Assembly (NCBI GenBank): GCA_005765155.1
Contig: VCCP01000006.1
Coordinates: 260,501-324,500, forward strand
Direction: 5' to 3'
DNA length: 64,000 nt
Source: Zelopaecilomyces penicillatus
Taxonomy: Eukaryota > Ascomycota > Sordariomycetes > Hypocreales > Pseudodiploosporaceae
Positions 11,909 to 23,439 of the stretch are shown piece by piece (positions within the stretch are counted from its first letter, which is position 1; each line of letters opens with the position of its first letter). The position numbers and the translations under genes are program-made. Under the pieces are notes generated by a model, which was not told the origin of the DNA, did not search any database, and saw nothing but the letters and a program-made list of their open reading frames with translations.

Positions 11909-12979
11909 AAAAGAAACGGATGAGAGAATGGACGATTCTATAATGCGCCGATTATTTTTGCATCATCGACATTGTGTGCCGGCGCTTCTAAAGGCGTCAT
12001 CACCTGATGCGTTCAATTACTTCATCTGAGAAGGAACGATTTTTTTTGTATTATTTCGCACACTGGTGTGCTGGATCCCACGACCGTCGCAGCATTCTCC
12101 CCTTCTTAGAATTGGTTGGTGCGTTTCAAGGCGCAGGATAAGGGGGTAAATGGAGTTATGTCATGTATAGACAAAGAAAGGGATACCAAGATCGAGATCA
12201 ACCTCAACAATGATTTTTAGAAACATATTTTTGAAATTGCCAGTGAATGCTTAAGTATTTAGATTGTTGATGTGAAGAAGAGGTAGACAATGCTTACCGT
12301 CTTGATGTTACCATGTTGAATGCCAACTGTTTACTCATTCAGAGCATCACCGTATACTTGGAGAAGAAAAAGGAATGCCGCTAAGTCTCGGGAGACATGC
12401 CAAACACCCTTGTCCATTGGCCCAGTGCATGCTATTTTCATCACAGACTTGTGTTTCTCATGAGAAACTGTATCAACTGTTGGTAGCTGTATCATAGTTA
12501 TGTTGTGCTCAGCTCATTCCTTACAATATCAATTGATTCATAAACTATTCCAAGTTTGTAAATTGTACTATAACAAGGGGCGCCAAATCCGAATAAGACG
12601 GCTAAATATGAAGATGTCGACAAATACCCAAGTTAGTCATTAATATGGCTTGATCTCGGATCTGTCCATGACGTCTTAAGACATATAAACACCAATACTC
12701 GTAAATGGTAACAAATTCAACTATCGTTTGAGACACTCAAATGGACAATTTCTTTTTTCAATTCATAAATTTTGAATACATGTGAATTTTCTATGGAACT
12801 TGCAGCTACAGTCCAGTTGGCAGACTGACGATACCAGGGGTCTATTTCATGGTTACACAGCTCCGAGGGGAGCCCCTGCTAGGATATCAAAGAAAAAGGT
12901 CTTATGCTCGGGTCGTGACGGTTGGTAATGGATAGTGGGTGGATGGTAGGAAGATAGTTATGGGGGTGGTTATTTTGAT
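11909..12979. other. Convergent intergenic region, 1.07 kb
   Basis: This lies between the 3' ends of the small membrane protein gene (+) and IDH1 (-). It is AT-rich, with no open frame of interest, no tRNA-like cloverleaf and no repeat seen. Confidence 0.45.
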
Positions 12980-14489
12980 TTAGAGGGTCTCCATCTTGTC
13001 GAGGATGGCCTTGGTGAACTCGTGGGTAGTGGCCACACCGCCCATATCCCTTGTGCGGACGTTGCTAATTTTAAAATATAGGTTAGCATGGATTTTCTAC
13101 ACCGTTAGATATAATATGTTTGTCACTTACCCCTCAGCAATGACGGCATAGACGGCCTTGGAGATACGGTTGGCGTGGTCGTCGAGACCAAGGTGCCTCA
13201 GGAGCATGCTGCTGCTCAGGAGCAGAGCAGTAGGGTTAGCCTGGAACTTGCCCTTGATATCGAGGCCGACGTGACGGCAGCCGGGCTCGAAGACAGCGAC
13301 GTCACGGCCCATGTTGCAGCCAGGGACGAGACCAGGACCGCCAACAAGAGCGGCACCAATGTTGGACAGAATGCCACCGTAAAGGTTAGGCATAACCATG
13401 ACATCGAACTGCTGGGGACGAGACACGGCCTGCATGGAGGCGTTGTCGACAATCATGTCGTTGACCTCGAGGGTGGGGTACTCCTTGGCGGTCTCGTGGA
13501 AGGTGGTGCGGAACAGACCATCGGCGAGCTTCATGATGTTGGCCTTGTGAATGCAAGTGACCTTCTTGCGGCCGTTGGCGAGGGCGAAAGCAAAAGCGAA
13601 TCGGGCAATGCGCTCAGACTTGGCGCGGGTAATGATCTTGAGCGACTCAACGACGCCGGGAACGCTCTGGTGCTCGAGGCCGGAGTACTCGCCCTCGGTG
13701 TTCTCACGGATAATGCACAGGTCGACGTCCTTGTGGCGGGTCTCGTAGCCGGGCATGTTCTTAATGAGGGAGATGCTGGCGTAGATGTCGAGCTCCTGTC
13801 GCATGGCGACGTTGAAGCTCTGGTGGCCGGAGCGGCTGACGGGGGTGTGGAGGATTCCCTTGAGGCCGAGCTTGTTGCGCTTGAGAGACGCAACACTCTC
13901 ACGGAAGGCGGCCTCAGTGCGGGCACCGCCCTCCTCAATGCCGGAGACGGCAATCTGCTCCCACTCGACGGGGACATTGTCGGCCTTGAAGACCGTCTTG
14001 ACCGACTCAGCGACCTCAGCACCGATGCCGTCACCGGGGATCAGCGTAACGGTGTACTTGCTGCCAAACTTGGCCGGCTTGAAGATGTCGGACTGGACAG
14101 TAGCGAAGGATCGAGCGAGCTGGGGCTGCTGGGCAGCGCCGCGCAGCATCTGTAAATTGGGTCACCATGTTAGCATGCGATCTTTTTGGTTGGAAAGTCA
14201 CGCAAATGGACATATAATCCCGCGGCCACCAGCAATGCCCCTCCCTTGAATAACATTATCTTTCAAGAGTTTGCGGGTTTGTTCTCCCATGGCCCAACAG
14301 AAGAAAAGAGAAGAGCCAGCTGTCCATCCAGCAATCCGTCAAGTCATATCCAATGCTTGTCGTATGCATAAATCTTTCTTCTTCGCTTTCCCTCTTGCAA
14401 AGCCGCCCAATTCCGAACCGCTAACAATCAAACACAGAAACAGCAATTGCACGTACCTGCGCCGTCCTAACAGAGCTTCGTGACAACAT
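12980..14489 (-). CDS. IDH1: NAD-dependent isocitrate dehydrogenase subunit 1, mitochondrial
   Basis: Three exons, 14489-14457, 14149-13131 and 13064-12980, give 378 residues, the usual fungal IDH1 length. Exon 1 encodes only MLSRSSVRTAQ and is followed by a 307 bp intron (GTACGT donor, GCTAAC branch, TTTACAG acceptor). The second intron is 66 bp. The N-terminus is an Arg/Ser/Ala presequence (ending near ARSFATVQ). Then come TLIPGDGIGAEV, the IIRENTEGEYSG substrate loop, and the C-terminal NVRTRDMGG motif. The last motif appears only once exon 3 is joined. The protein is the regulatory-type partner of IDH2 in the mitochondrial octamer, which converts isocitrate to 2-oxoglutarate in the TCA cycle. 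Its codon use is strongly GC3-biased, as in highly expressed genes, and this creates a long antisense frame. Confidence 0.95.
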
Positions 14490-15801
14490 GGTGGCGAGGA
14501 GAGGAGGGGAGATGTGGGATGATGATTTGGTGAAGAGAACCGTTTTTTTTTTTTGCTGCCTCAAAGGAAAAACCCCCAAAAAATCGCGGGAAGAGAAAAA
14601 AGTACAGAATAGGTAGGTAAGGTGGACGGAGAAATAACAGTTTTGGGGCCGAGGTGTTGGAGCAAATGCCGCAGTAAGGTAACCAACCTGTAACGTTGGA
14701 CCAAGAGCGCGGATAACAGCACTGTAGCAGACGCCCGTTCAGTGGGTCAGGTGACCCGCCGTCCACTAAAACTCGCCCACTACCTATTTTTCACTCGGCG
14801 CTGGCGTCCGTGGCTCTTCGCATTCCGCTCGTTTTCCGACGCTGCGGCGAACCGAGCCAAGCCTAAAGCGGGTGATGAATGCGACAAGGGAGGCGAAAAG
14901 ACACCAGGGACACTCCGGCAACGACCGAGAACGAGACGCTGTCGGACGGCCATGCCGATGACTGCGTTTGGCTCGCATGCTGAGCAAGTTGCTACAGCAG
15001 TTGAGAATGTTGCGCAAGGTTGAGGCTATTCACAGCTCCCGGTTGTCCGAGCAGCAGAGGATGTGATGGGATTGCCACACGATGGATCTTGTTATCCGAC
15101 ATTTCGGCTACGTTTGCACAGTCAACCGCTCATGGTCAACCCCCACTCTCCCTCCAACAGCCCTCTGCGTCTTTGTCCATTAACTAACGCTAGACAGCCA
15201 ATGCAGTATTGTTCATTGGAAATTGGGACATATTAGAGGCGGAGCACAGACATGGCAGCCACGGGTGAACGGCAGCTTCATAAATCACACGACCCGAGAT
15301 ACTTCTCCCACTGCCCCAGGATGATGGAGCAGTTCCGGACCCGCTTATGCACCGGCCGTCCGCTATGAACCACTTGACTTGCACCGACAAAGCCGATCTA
15401 TCGCATATTGGTCTGCGCACAATCCTCGCCTATTCGATTCAGTTTCCATTGATGCAGGGTATGGTTTACTGCCTCGTTTGACCTGGTCATTCCCCGGAAT
15501 AGGTTCCATAGTTCATTTTGGGCGTGGGACTTGCGTGACTTTCCCCTGCCGCGATGAGCCGTGAGCTTATCGGCTTTTCGGCCGACTGGGCCCCTGGAAT
15601 ATTTATCATTATGGCGCCATACCCGCCGTCGTCTCCACATCGCTCCGCATCTCTCGCCGCTTTTCGAGTCACCACTGGAAATCTCATCACCGGCCATCAT
15701 ATACCCTCAGACTTTGCAGTAACAGACGGCAACTACGTCATTCTAGTCAAGGAAAACAAAGGCACTCACACAAACGGGTCGAACTCTTTCTGTAGCCAGC
15801 C
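14490..15801. other. Divergent promoter region between IDH1 and aminotransferase
   Basis: 1.3 kb between two outward-facing genes. A T-run (about 14546-14556) and purine-rich stretches lie just upstream of IDH1. No credible extra gene was found; frames of 60-116 codons on both strands overlap each other and carry no domain. Confidence 0.4.
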
Positions 15802-17091
15802 ATGGCGCTCTCCCAGCGAGCACAGAAAGCTGCAAATCCTGATGTCACCCAGTCAGTGCTTGCAAACAACTGGCACCCGACGTCGAATCCAGATGGATAC
15901 GTGAGTTTAGGAGTTGCTGAGAATTCTCTTATGCACAGCGTACTGTCAGAGCATCTTCACAAGAATATTGCGCTTCCAGACGTGGCCTTGACCTATGGAG
16001 ATTTTTACTTGAGGGGAAGAACCTCTGTGGCCAGTTTTCTCAACAAGCAGCTGAAGCCTGTGCTTCCCATTGACCCTGCCCATATCATGATGGTAAATGG
16101 TTGCACCTCGGGTGTTGAACAGCTGGCCTGGTGTGTTGGAAATCCGGGGGACTTGATTTTGCTCGGGCGTCCCTATTATGGAGCTTTCCCCGAGGACATT
16201 ACCCTTAGGACGGGGACTAAACTCGCTTTAGTTTCCTTTCAAGAAGAAGATCCTCTGGGACTTGGCTGTGTCAAGCGATATGAGGAAACGATACTGGAAG
16301 CCCAGGCGCGGGGAGACAGAGTGGCTGCTCTGGTACTGTGCAATCCACACAACCCGCTTGGGCGATGCTATGCGAAAGAGGTTATTGTGGAACTCATGAA
16401 GCTTTGCCAGCGATATAAGATTCATCTTCTTAGCGACGAAATCTACGCGCTATCCATCTTCAAAAACACCGTGGACTCTAGTCCTCCACCAGCACCGTTC
16501 GAATCAGTACTATCCATCGACCCCACAGACATCATTGACCCAAGCCTCATTCATGTGCTGTGGGGAATGTCAAAGGACTTTGGCGCCAACGGGCTACGAT
16601 TTGGGGCCATCATTTCGCAGCACAACCCACAGTTCCATCTGGCCACCTTTCCTGGTTCCATGTTCAGCTCAATATCTTCTCTCTCTGAACACATAACGGC
16701 AAATATTCTGGAAGACGACGTCTGGGTTGAGAATTACATCAAGGATAATCAGGAAAAACTGGCACAACATTACGAGCGCATTGCAACATGGGCAAAGAAG
16801 AATGGAATTGACTATGCGCCTGGCGCCAATGCTGGCTTCTTTCTGTGGGCAGACCTGGGGACGGCCTACCTCAAAAACCACACAGTCAAGGCAGAGGATC
16901 TTGATAGAGTCGTCATGGATGCGCTGCTGCAGCATAAGATTTTTCTCGCATCTGGTGCCAGGTTCGGTTCGGAAAAGCCGGGGTGGTTTAGAATCATCTT
17001 CTCCCATCAGGTGGATTATCTTGATGAGGGATTGAAGCGCATTGTGACAGCTATGGAAGGTCCGGCTATTACCAATGGCACAAGCGTATGA
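15802..17091 (+). CDS. ACC-synthase-like PLP-dependent aminotransferase (class I/II)
   Basis: An intronless frame of 429 residues starting at ATG 15802 in a good context (GCCATGG). Fold type I PLP enzyme signatures are visible: an N-terminal LGVAENSLM segment, LTYGDFYLRG, the NGCTSGVEQ cofactor loop, CNPHNPLGR, SDEIYALS, and the Schiff-base lysine Lys258 in WGMSKDFGANG. The C-terminal GWFRIIFSHQ carries the substrate carboxylate-binding Arg. The segment order matches ACC synthase and ACS-like proteins. In fungi this family includes true ACC synthases and enzymes of secondary metabolism, and the sequence alone does not decide the substrate. No biosynthetic core gene is adjacent. Confidence 0.88.
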   Translation: MALSQRAQKAANPDVTQSVLANNWHPTSNPDGYVSLGVAENSLMHSVLSEHLHKNIALPDVALTYGDFYLRGRTSVASFLNKQLKPVLPIDPAHIMMVNGCTSGVEQLAWCVGNPGDLILLGRPYYGAFPEDITLRTGTKLALVSFQEEDPLGLGCVKRYEETILEAQARGDRVAALVLCNPHNPLGRCYAKEVIVELMKLCQRYKIHLLSDEIYALSIFKNTVDSSPPPAPFESVLSIDPTDIIDPSLIHVLWGMSKDFGANGLRFGAIISQHNPQFHLATFPGSMFSSISSLSEHITANILEDDVWVENYIKDNQEKLAQHYERIATWAKKNGIDYAPGANAGFFLWADLGTAYLKNHTVKAEDLDRVVMDALLQHKIFLASGARFGSEKPGWFRIIFSHQVDYLDEGLKRIVTAMEGPAITNGTSV

Positions 17092-18039
17092 TTTTAGTTC
17101 TTGGAGCTGCGCAATAAAAATCACGTATTCAAGTCTCTCTATTACTGATGAGAATTACATCACACTGCTCTGCTGCTGATGTTCATTGGTTGGCTATCCT
17201 CATTTTTCAACTTTGCAAGTTGGCATCTTTAGAGTAAGACCCGTAGGGATCCCCATAGATGATAACCTACATCAAATATTCCAAGAAGTATATTGCAAGC
17301 GACGACAACCTTTGATGCTCCAAGTCACTTGCACCTCAAAGGGAATTACACTGGTTGGGTGATGCGAGCTCGGGCTAGCTACCCTAAACTTCATGTGACT
17401 GGGAGGAATATCCGCCAAGAAACATGTTCCAGAACGAAAACAATTACAAATAAAATAAATAGGCATCTTATGGGTTTGGCTTAATTCACATATCTCTAAA
17501 ATAGAGTCTTTAAACATTACCAATCGGCAGTTGCCTTATGGCGGTAACGTGCGTCCCTGTAGGCTGGCTGCACCACTGTGGTGATTCCAAACCGTGCATA
17601 TGCACGCCTAACTTAGTGACCCATCCCTAACCCTCCACCCAAATACGGACAACAAACCATCACACCATCATCCTACTGGGAGACGGAAAAGCAAAAGTCT
17701 TGGCCAAGTCAGACATTTGGTAAAATAGACCGGTAAGAATCTCAAAAGAGGCGGAAGATGGAATATCCTGAGCCAATTGTGGGACGCAACGCACCTGATG
17801 GAGTGTGTTTGTAAGCAGCAGGTTGTATTGATGTGGAATCATTTGTAGCTCTGGGGCTCTCCTCTCTAAAACTAATCGGAGTGCTAGAATATATAAAGAA
17901 GCGCAACTTTCGATTATCTAGATCAAGACGGATAAGAATTAAGAAGTGAACAATTTACTGCCTTACACTCAATTGACATCATCCAGTAACCGCTTCTACC
18001 GCTTCCTAACCTAGATCATTCTCACTTAAATAGCAAAAA
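17092..18039. other. Intergenic region upstream of GST-like gene
   Basis: No gene was seen. A TATA-like ATATATAAAG lies near 17889, about 150 bp before the GST-like start. A CCCTAACCCT telobox-like sequence lies near 17625. The minus-strand frame at 17660-17842 has no features. Confidence 0.35.
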
Positions 18040-19093
18040 ATGGCTGCTAAGGTATGATGCCCCAAGTCAAGTAGGCGTTTTTACAAAGTCTTTCCTCTTG
18101 TATCCCAAAAGTCAAAGAAATACACACGAGTCTAACAATCTGGGCATGGCAGTTTACACTCTACTCATACACTGGCTCTCAATGGGCTGGTGTGCCTCTT
18201 CTCACTTTAGCTGAGAAAGGATTCGACAAAGCCGAGTACGAAATCAAGGATGTTGATTTAAGTGAGAAAACAAGCCCCCCCGTGACTCTAAAAAAGGCGA
18301 ATTATGATCATGATAGCTAACCGCATGTTGTTTCTTAGTGACGGCCGACAATTTTGACCCCGAGTACCTCAAGATCAACCCCAACGGCACTGTCCCATCC
18401 CTCACCTCACCATCCCTCTCTGCACCCCTTACGGAAAGTACGGATATCCTCAGATACCTAGACGGCCTCAAAAGCGACAGCAGTAACAGTAGTCTGGTCC
18501 CTGCTACTAACGACTCTGAGACCAAAACTAGGGTACAGAAAATCCTGGACCTTGTTCACTCGAGCGACCTCGACACCAACGTGATTCTCCTGCAGGCCCG
18601 CGATGTAGAAGAACTGCTGGAGAAGCAAAACAACGGGTCTAAAGCCTGGATCGAAAGCAGACAGAACCGATTGGATAAGGAGCGGGCTGCTCATCCTGAG
18701 CATTCCTTCTACGGACCTAAATCAGAGGAAAACGGCACGCTGCTTAGTCTATACAAGAGGGAAGCGGATGAGAAGCACTCGCAGTTCTTTCAGGAGAGCG
18801 ACAAGCAATATGTTGCGTTTGCCGCTGGTTTGGATAAACTCGAGGCTCTTCTTGTTCTTCCCTACGCTGCGGGCGAGACAGTGACGGAGGCTGATTTTCA
18901 TATTGTGCCGCTTCTTGCGCACGCCATGGCTGGCGCGGGTACGAACAAGAATGAGATTCAGAACTTTGAAATTCTAGAAGGATTGATCGAGAAATCTGTA
19001 GCGGGGTTCAAGGTAGGGACTAAAACGAAGACGTGGTGGTCAGCGATAGCTGCGAGGGACTCGTTCAAGACTGTGTTTTCTACATTGCACTAA
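18040..19093 (+). CDS. Glutathione S-transferase-like protein
   Basis: Three exons, 18040-18051, 18153-18261 and 18339-19093, give 291 residues. The first exon encodes only MAAK. Both introns have GTATGA/GTGAGA donors and CTAAC-type branches, and phases agree. The N-terminal thioredoxin-like half reads FTLYSYTGSQWAGVPLLTL, followed by LKINPNGTVPSL with the cis-Pro of the glutathione site, and ESTDILRYLD, the usual Glu-Ser glutathione gamma-glutamyl contact. The helical C-terminal domain runs from about residue 85 to the end with an ETVTEADFHIVPLL motif. The protein probably conjugates or reduces small molecules with glutathione in the cytosol. A Ser/Tyr-type rather than Cys-type site is likely. 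Confidence 0.85.
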
Positions 19094-19280
19094 GCTAGGG
19101 GAGTGATCGTCACAGAGATTTTACTCTCTACCTTGCTGTGATCAGACGATAGGTTTAATTATTTAAAAAACAAATAGGGAGAATGCAAAGCGATCTATAG
19201 TTGTACACTTGTTTCTTATAATAATCATGATTCGTAACAATGTTCTTATACAAAATGTAACTGAAGTTCGAGGCAAGCTA

Positions 19281-19444
19281 TGTAAATCCATCATACAAAG
19301 TCATAAAACCATCACGTCCGTCATGTAAACCCATCACATAAACCCTGATGCAAACCCTGATGCTGACCCTAATGCTAACCCGTAATGCCCGATGCCCATC
19401 ATGTATACTCATACCATGCAAACCATCCATGCAAACCCATCACT
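19281..19444. repeat. Degenerate minisatellite of about 12 bp units
   Basis: About a dozen imperfect units resembling GCAAACCCTGAT, GTAAACCCATCAC or GCTAACCCGTAAT run head to tail between the 3' ends of the GST-like and GT61 genes. The best-conserved neighbours are ATAAACCCTGAT and GCAAACCCTGAT near 19340. The units share an AACCC core and an AT-rich tail, a little like degenerate telomere repeats. Confidence 0.65.
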
Positions 19445-19469
19445 CGTAACACATAAACAAGTACAAAAC

Positions 19470-21119
19470 TCAATTCACATCATAGTCCCACAATCCCTTG
19501 GCATACATTGATTTAATCGCAGTATCCATCACACCGAGGAAGCGATCCTCCTCAATCTCAACATCATTCCAATGCCAATCCCCTCGTTTCGCAACATTGC
19601 GCCTTTCATGCTGAGAACCATGCGACGACGACGACGACAACGATCGTCTTTGCTGATTCCGTTTCCCACTCTTCGGCAGCACAGAAAACGCATGAACGTG
19701 AAAATACGTCAAGCCACGCATATTAGCCAAGATGCGAAACCCACGATGTTCAAGACCCTCAGGCTGCATCTCGACAATCGCACCAGCGCCCTCACGCATA
19801 AACATGGTGTGCGTAAGTCCCGCGCCGTGAACGCCGACAAGAATATCAGTTTCTCGAGCAACCCTGAGCTGCTGGGCAAACGAGATAGCAGCAAAGTCCA
19901 CAAGGCGGATGGTTATCTGAGGGTGGCGCAGTTCCAGTGCTCGAAATAGAGCTGTTTGGTTCCGCAGACGGCGATGGCTTCTCCGGTCGACGAAGGTGAC
20001 TACCATGGACTGGTTGGCTTGTCGGATTGGAGGGTCTTGGATGTCGTGGAAAGCAAGCACACGGCGAGAAAAGACGGATAGAGTGGGCGCCAATGTGCAT
20101 TGCTGCACTTCGGCGTCTTCCTGCCAGAACGGATTGGCACTCCCAGCTAGAGGCGCGATGAAGTTGACATTGTCAATGGCAGTTACGGAGGCATTGGATA
20201 AAGTATTCGCAAGCTCTTTGAGTCTGAGAGGTTTGCGCCGTGCGAAGAGAGTCCAGAGGTCGAAGAAAGGACCATTGGGTAGATCGTCTAGAATGACGAC
20301 CTGTGTGTCTGATACATCCTCGGGGAACTTAAAAAAGGGGTTCATGTTGCGCCTTGAGTCGGGAGAAATACGCAGCACGTCAAAGGTCATCCATGTGGAA
20401 AATATCTCCATCAAGCAATGCCAGGGGTTCATCTCGCCTTCTCGTTTGAGCAGCACAAAGTTCTTTGGGAGCGATGCTAGCTTGCTCGCTGCGGCGTTTG
20501 CATGGTCGATTACCTGTTCTTCTGCTTGTGTATCCGTAGTTTCCTGCACAACCTTCAGGGGCGGCAACCCATGAACCGCAAGTCGTAGATCAACAGCCCG
20601 ATCAAACACCTCAGGCGGCCCGGTATTGTACCAGTAACTCCGAATACGGTGAAAGGGTATAAGGCCGTTTCTTTGTTCCTCTGCAGCTAAACTCCGAAAC
20701 GAACATGGTGCGCGGAACTTCATGCTGCCAACGTCAAAAGTCGTGCCCTGGCCGATGCACATGGAATCGACCTGTCCATCTGATCGAGAGTGGCTGTGGA
20801 AGCAGGTAATATTGACGGGCGAATTCGGGTTCTGCGAGCAGTATGAAACGGTATGGTCGCGTAGGTCTTCGAGATATTTCGAGGAGAAGCGTTCAACGCA
20901 TTTCGTAGATTGCGGCGGCAACAGATTGTTGTATTCATCAGGGGCTGTGAGATATTCTGCCGGCTTTGTTTTTAAAAGTAATAACGGTGCTATTCTTTCT
21001 GATAGCGAGCTAGACGTCTTCAAATGCCAAAAAGTGCCAAGCAAAAGAATAAAGGCCACAACATTAGCCAGCACAAAAGCGGCCCGGAGGTGTGTTGCTT
21101 TGCCAAACTCGGACGGCAT
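19470..21119 (-). CDS. GT61-family (DUF563) type II membrane glycosyltransferase
   Basis: One exon of 549 residues from ATG 21119; the upstream GTG in frame is not a likely start. A short cytosolic N-terminus precedes one membrane anchor (about residues 12-30, rich in V, L, A and F), then a luminal catalytic region. The GT61/EOGT-like signatures are LLKREGEMNPWHCLMEIFS near the middle and ILVGVHGAGLTHTMFM near residue 445, plus the MQPEG segment following it. A serine- and histidine-rich stretch lies near the C-terminus. The protein is expected in the Golgi or ER, transferring xylose or GlcNAc-like sugars to glycans. The exact donor cannot be read from the sequence. Adjacency to the possible nucleoside genes to its right may be coincidental. 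Confidence 0.85.
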   Translation of the reverse strand: MPSEFGKATHLRAAFVLANVVAFILLLGTFWHLKTSSSLSERIAPLLLLKTKPAEYLTAPDEYNNLLPPQSTKCVERFSSKYLEDLRDHTVSYCSQNPNSPVNITCFHSHSRSDGQVDSMCIGQGTTFDVGSMKFRAPCSFRSLAAEEQRNGLIPFHRIRSYWYNTGPPEVFDRAVDLRLAVHGLPPLKVVQETTDTQAEEQVIDHANAAASKLASLPKNFVLLKREGEMNPWHCLMEIFSTWMTFDVLRISPDSRRNMNPFFKFPEDVSDTQVVILDDLPNGPFFDLWTLFARRKPLRLKELANTLSNASVTAIDNVNFIAPLAGSANPFWQEDAEVQQCTLAPTLSVFSRRVLAFHDIQDPPIRQANQSMVVTFVDRRSHRRLRNQTALFRALELRHPQITIRLVDFAAISFAQQLRVARETDILVGVHGAGLTHTMFMREGAGAIVEMQPEGLEHRGFRILANMRGLTYFHVHAFSVLPKSGKRNQQRRSLSSSSSHGSQHERRNVAKRGDWHWNDVEIEEDRFLGVMDTAIKSMYAKGLWDYDVN

Positions 21120-22236
21120 CACAGTCACGTTTGCAAGAGCACATGCGGTCAGACTTTTTTGCTATCCACTGTAATAATAATAATAAAATTCCGAAAAATG
21201 CAGGGCCCTGAGTTTGTATCAAAAAAGCTGTGGTCCTCTCTTTCATCTGTTTTCTTTCGTTTGGCCATTTTATTGCTACACCAATAACCCACCTAGACTT
21301 TACTTTGCCTTGTTTTGACGATCGCCTCATGCAATGCCAGCGTGGCTAGTTGACGTGGAAGCACCGGACCCAAGAGGTTACGAGAACATGGAACAGATGG
21401 CGTGCAAGCCAAGACTAACGAAACGAGGCTCCGTGATAGTTGATGGCCCAATGGAGGAAGAAAGGTGTGAGTGTGCATGTAGTTGAGATCCGATAGATTG
21501 GTAGGCCTTTGTTTAGTTCGGCGCTTAACCGCGTCTTTAGTAAATTGCAACCCCCCCCCCCTGCGTGGACAGGACCCAAGCTGATGGGACGCCTCCGCAA
21601 TGTTTCAGCGCTTAAATAGATGCACGAATCGGTGTTTTCTTTGGCCTAGTCGGTCGAGTTCAGCTCCGATCATAACATTCACGTGTGGAATCATTGCAAC
21701 AGTTCCCTCACAGCCAAACATGATGGCTTTGTAAGAAACTCCCCCAAACATCGTCTTCCAATATTGTTATTGCATCTATCCTTGTTCTAGGTCTGTCTCT
21801 TGGGGTTGATCTAGGCTGGGATTGGGCTGTAATTCAACAAACCCCCACCCACGCTTACAATGTCGCACTAACAACGGGAGCAAGTGTTGTTGGTTCTGCT
21901 TCCACAGCTTCATTGGGCCTAAGCTAATCCAATGGAATGGATACACTGAAAACACACCGCTGTAATGTGTGTCTACTGGTAAAGCAACTAGTCCAAAATA
22001 AACATGAAAGGTTCTTGCTATTATCAGAATGTAAGGGGCTGGCTGATGTGCCTCTAGCTTAAGTTTTTTTGATAACAACAGTGGCGGTCTGCTTTGAATA
22101 GCATCAGCTACTGCAAGACATGTGTCATATCTTACCGCAGCGTCAAGAATGTTGTTTCTGGTAGAGTGGTCAATCCCGTAGGCTCATCCAATCCAAGCCG
22201 TATCGTCTTCTCCCCCCATCCACTTTCTCAGGCCGT
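21120..22236. other. Intergenic region, 1.1 kb
   Basis: This holds the GT61 promoter and the 3' side of the gene at 22237. It contains an 11-base C run at 21551-21561. No gene or structured RNA was recognised. Confidence 0.4.
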
Positions 22237-23439
22237 TCATTCCTTTAGCCTAAAACCAAGATCTGTGTCTGCGACAGCCTTGCCCACCAGAGTCCCATCA
22301 TCGCGGCCAAACGTCTGGAAAAGCTTCTGCAGCGACTCTGCATTATTCGAATCCGTCTCAAACGACGCAAGAACCAATTCCAAGAACCGCTTTTGAGCGT
22401 CTTTGCTTTCTACCAGAGCATCCTGATGGCTTTGTATAAGCGGGAAACAAGCTTCTTCCCCCGGCGAGTTGTAATCAATAGCTTTTAGCCCAACGTTCAA
22501 CTCATGCCAGTCAATACGTGTAATCGAGCAACCAAGCGCCTCCTCCAACAATCGCGGCTGCAACCCCTGTGTCTTATTCGTCGGCGGGAGAAACACAACA
22601 CGGGCTCCGCAATCTGCAGCATCGTAGATGTTGGTACGGCCAGATGTGAGAAAAGCAGTTTTGGACTGTGAGAGCAGGATGCGTGCGTGTGCGGGAGTTG
22701 TAGAAGATACCCAGTCTGAATTTAGAGCAGTGCAGACTTCCTTGCTGACGAGGAAGTGTACGGGGAGGTCGTCGGCTTGGTTGCGGGTTTCTATGGCGGT
22801 TTTGATGGTGTGGAGGATGAGGTTTGCGTAGGCGACGTTTTCGGACAGAGGAGTAAAAGGGTTTTGAAGGCCGCCGAGGTTGATCAGAGTTCCTTTTCGT
22901 GGTTCCGTAGATGACGGGGGTTTAAGAGAAGACGGTAATTGAGGAGGCACGACAACAGCGTTATGAATCTGTTCTTTCTGAATGCGCTCTTTCACACCAA
23001 CGTAGTCGACTGCAATCACCTTGGCTGCTTTCTTCCAAGGTAAGGGGACACTCGGCCACGACCAAAGCAGCTGATCTATTACAATGAGTTTCGTCGAGTC
23101 AAATAACTGCGATACAAGCTCTGCAAACGGTTCATCCACGATACTGATAATGAGACAAGGCCGATGAATACGGACAAGCTTCTCAAGCGCCTCCTTGCCC
23201 TGATTTTCTGAAGTGGTATCACACTCGTGAACTTTATCCCATGGAGGAGACGTGTTAAGCTCTATGGTGTGGCCGTGGCCGATATACTCGAGACTTATAG
23301 GTGCGCCGGAGAGGGTGGTCAGTTTGCGTAGGCCTGGGAGGATTGTGAGAGCGAGGGCGCTGGGGCCGTAGCCGAAGGGTTCTGCGTGCACCCATATTAT
23401 GGCAGGGCCGCTCTGGACTGTAGGATTTGAGGATTGCAT
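22237..23439 (-). CDS. Glycosyltransferase-like protein resembling cytosylglucuronate (CGA) synthases
   Basis: One exon, 400 residues, starting ATG 23439. The overall plan is GT-B-like. An N-terminal Gly-rich segment (HAEPFGYGPSALAL) opens the first Rossmann domain. Then come VIDQLLWSWPSVPLPWKKA, a VVPPQLP hinge, LINLGGLQNPFTPL opening the second domain, and LLSQSKTAFLTSGRTNIYDA as the likely nucleotide-sugar pocket. The spacing of the VD.L..W, VPP and N.GGL..P elements resembles bacterial cytosylglucuronic acid synthase-related proteins, which glycosylate cytosine. This assignment is from remembered family pattern and is tentative; a generic MurG-like transferase is the alternative. The gene is divergent from a nucleoside hydrolase across about 520 bp, which supports a nucleoside-related role. 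Confidence 0.6.
   Translation of the reverse strand: MQSSNPTVQSGPAIIWVHAEPFGYGPSALALTILPGLRKLTTLSGAPISLEYIGHGHTIELNTSPPWDKVHECDTTSENQGKEALEKLVRIHRPCLIISIVDEPFAELVSQLFDSTKLIVIDQLLWSWPSVPLPWKKAAKVIAVDYVGVKERIQKEQIHNAVVVPPQLPSSLKPPSSTEPRKGTLINLGGLQNPFTPLSENVAYANLILHTIKTAIETRNQADDLPVHFLVSKEVCTALNSDWVSSTTPAHARILLSQSKTAFLTSGRTNIYDAADCGARVVFLPPTNKTQGLQPRLLEEALGCSITRIDWHELNVGLKAIDYNSPGEEACFPLIQSHQDALVESKDAQKRFLELVLASFETDSNNAESLQKLFQTFGRDDGTLVGKAVADTDLGFRLKE

Noticed and set aside
13175..14155. Open frame of 326 codons on the plus strand
   Set aside because: It is antisense to IDH1 exon 2. The biased third positions of a highly expressed gene leave the opposite strand open. The Val/Gly/Leu/Asp-rich product has no domain.
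19572..20574. Plus-strand frames of 125 and 192 codons
   Set aside because: Both are antisense to the GT61 gene and have no recognisable motif.
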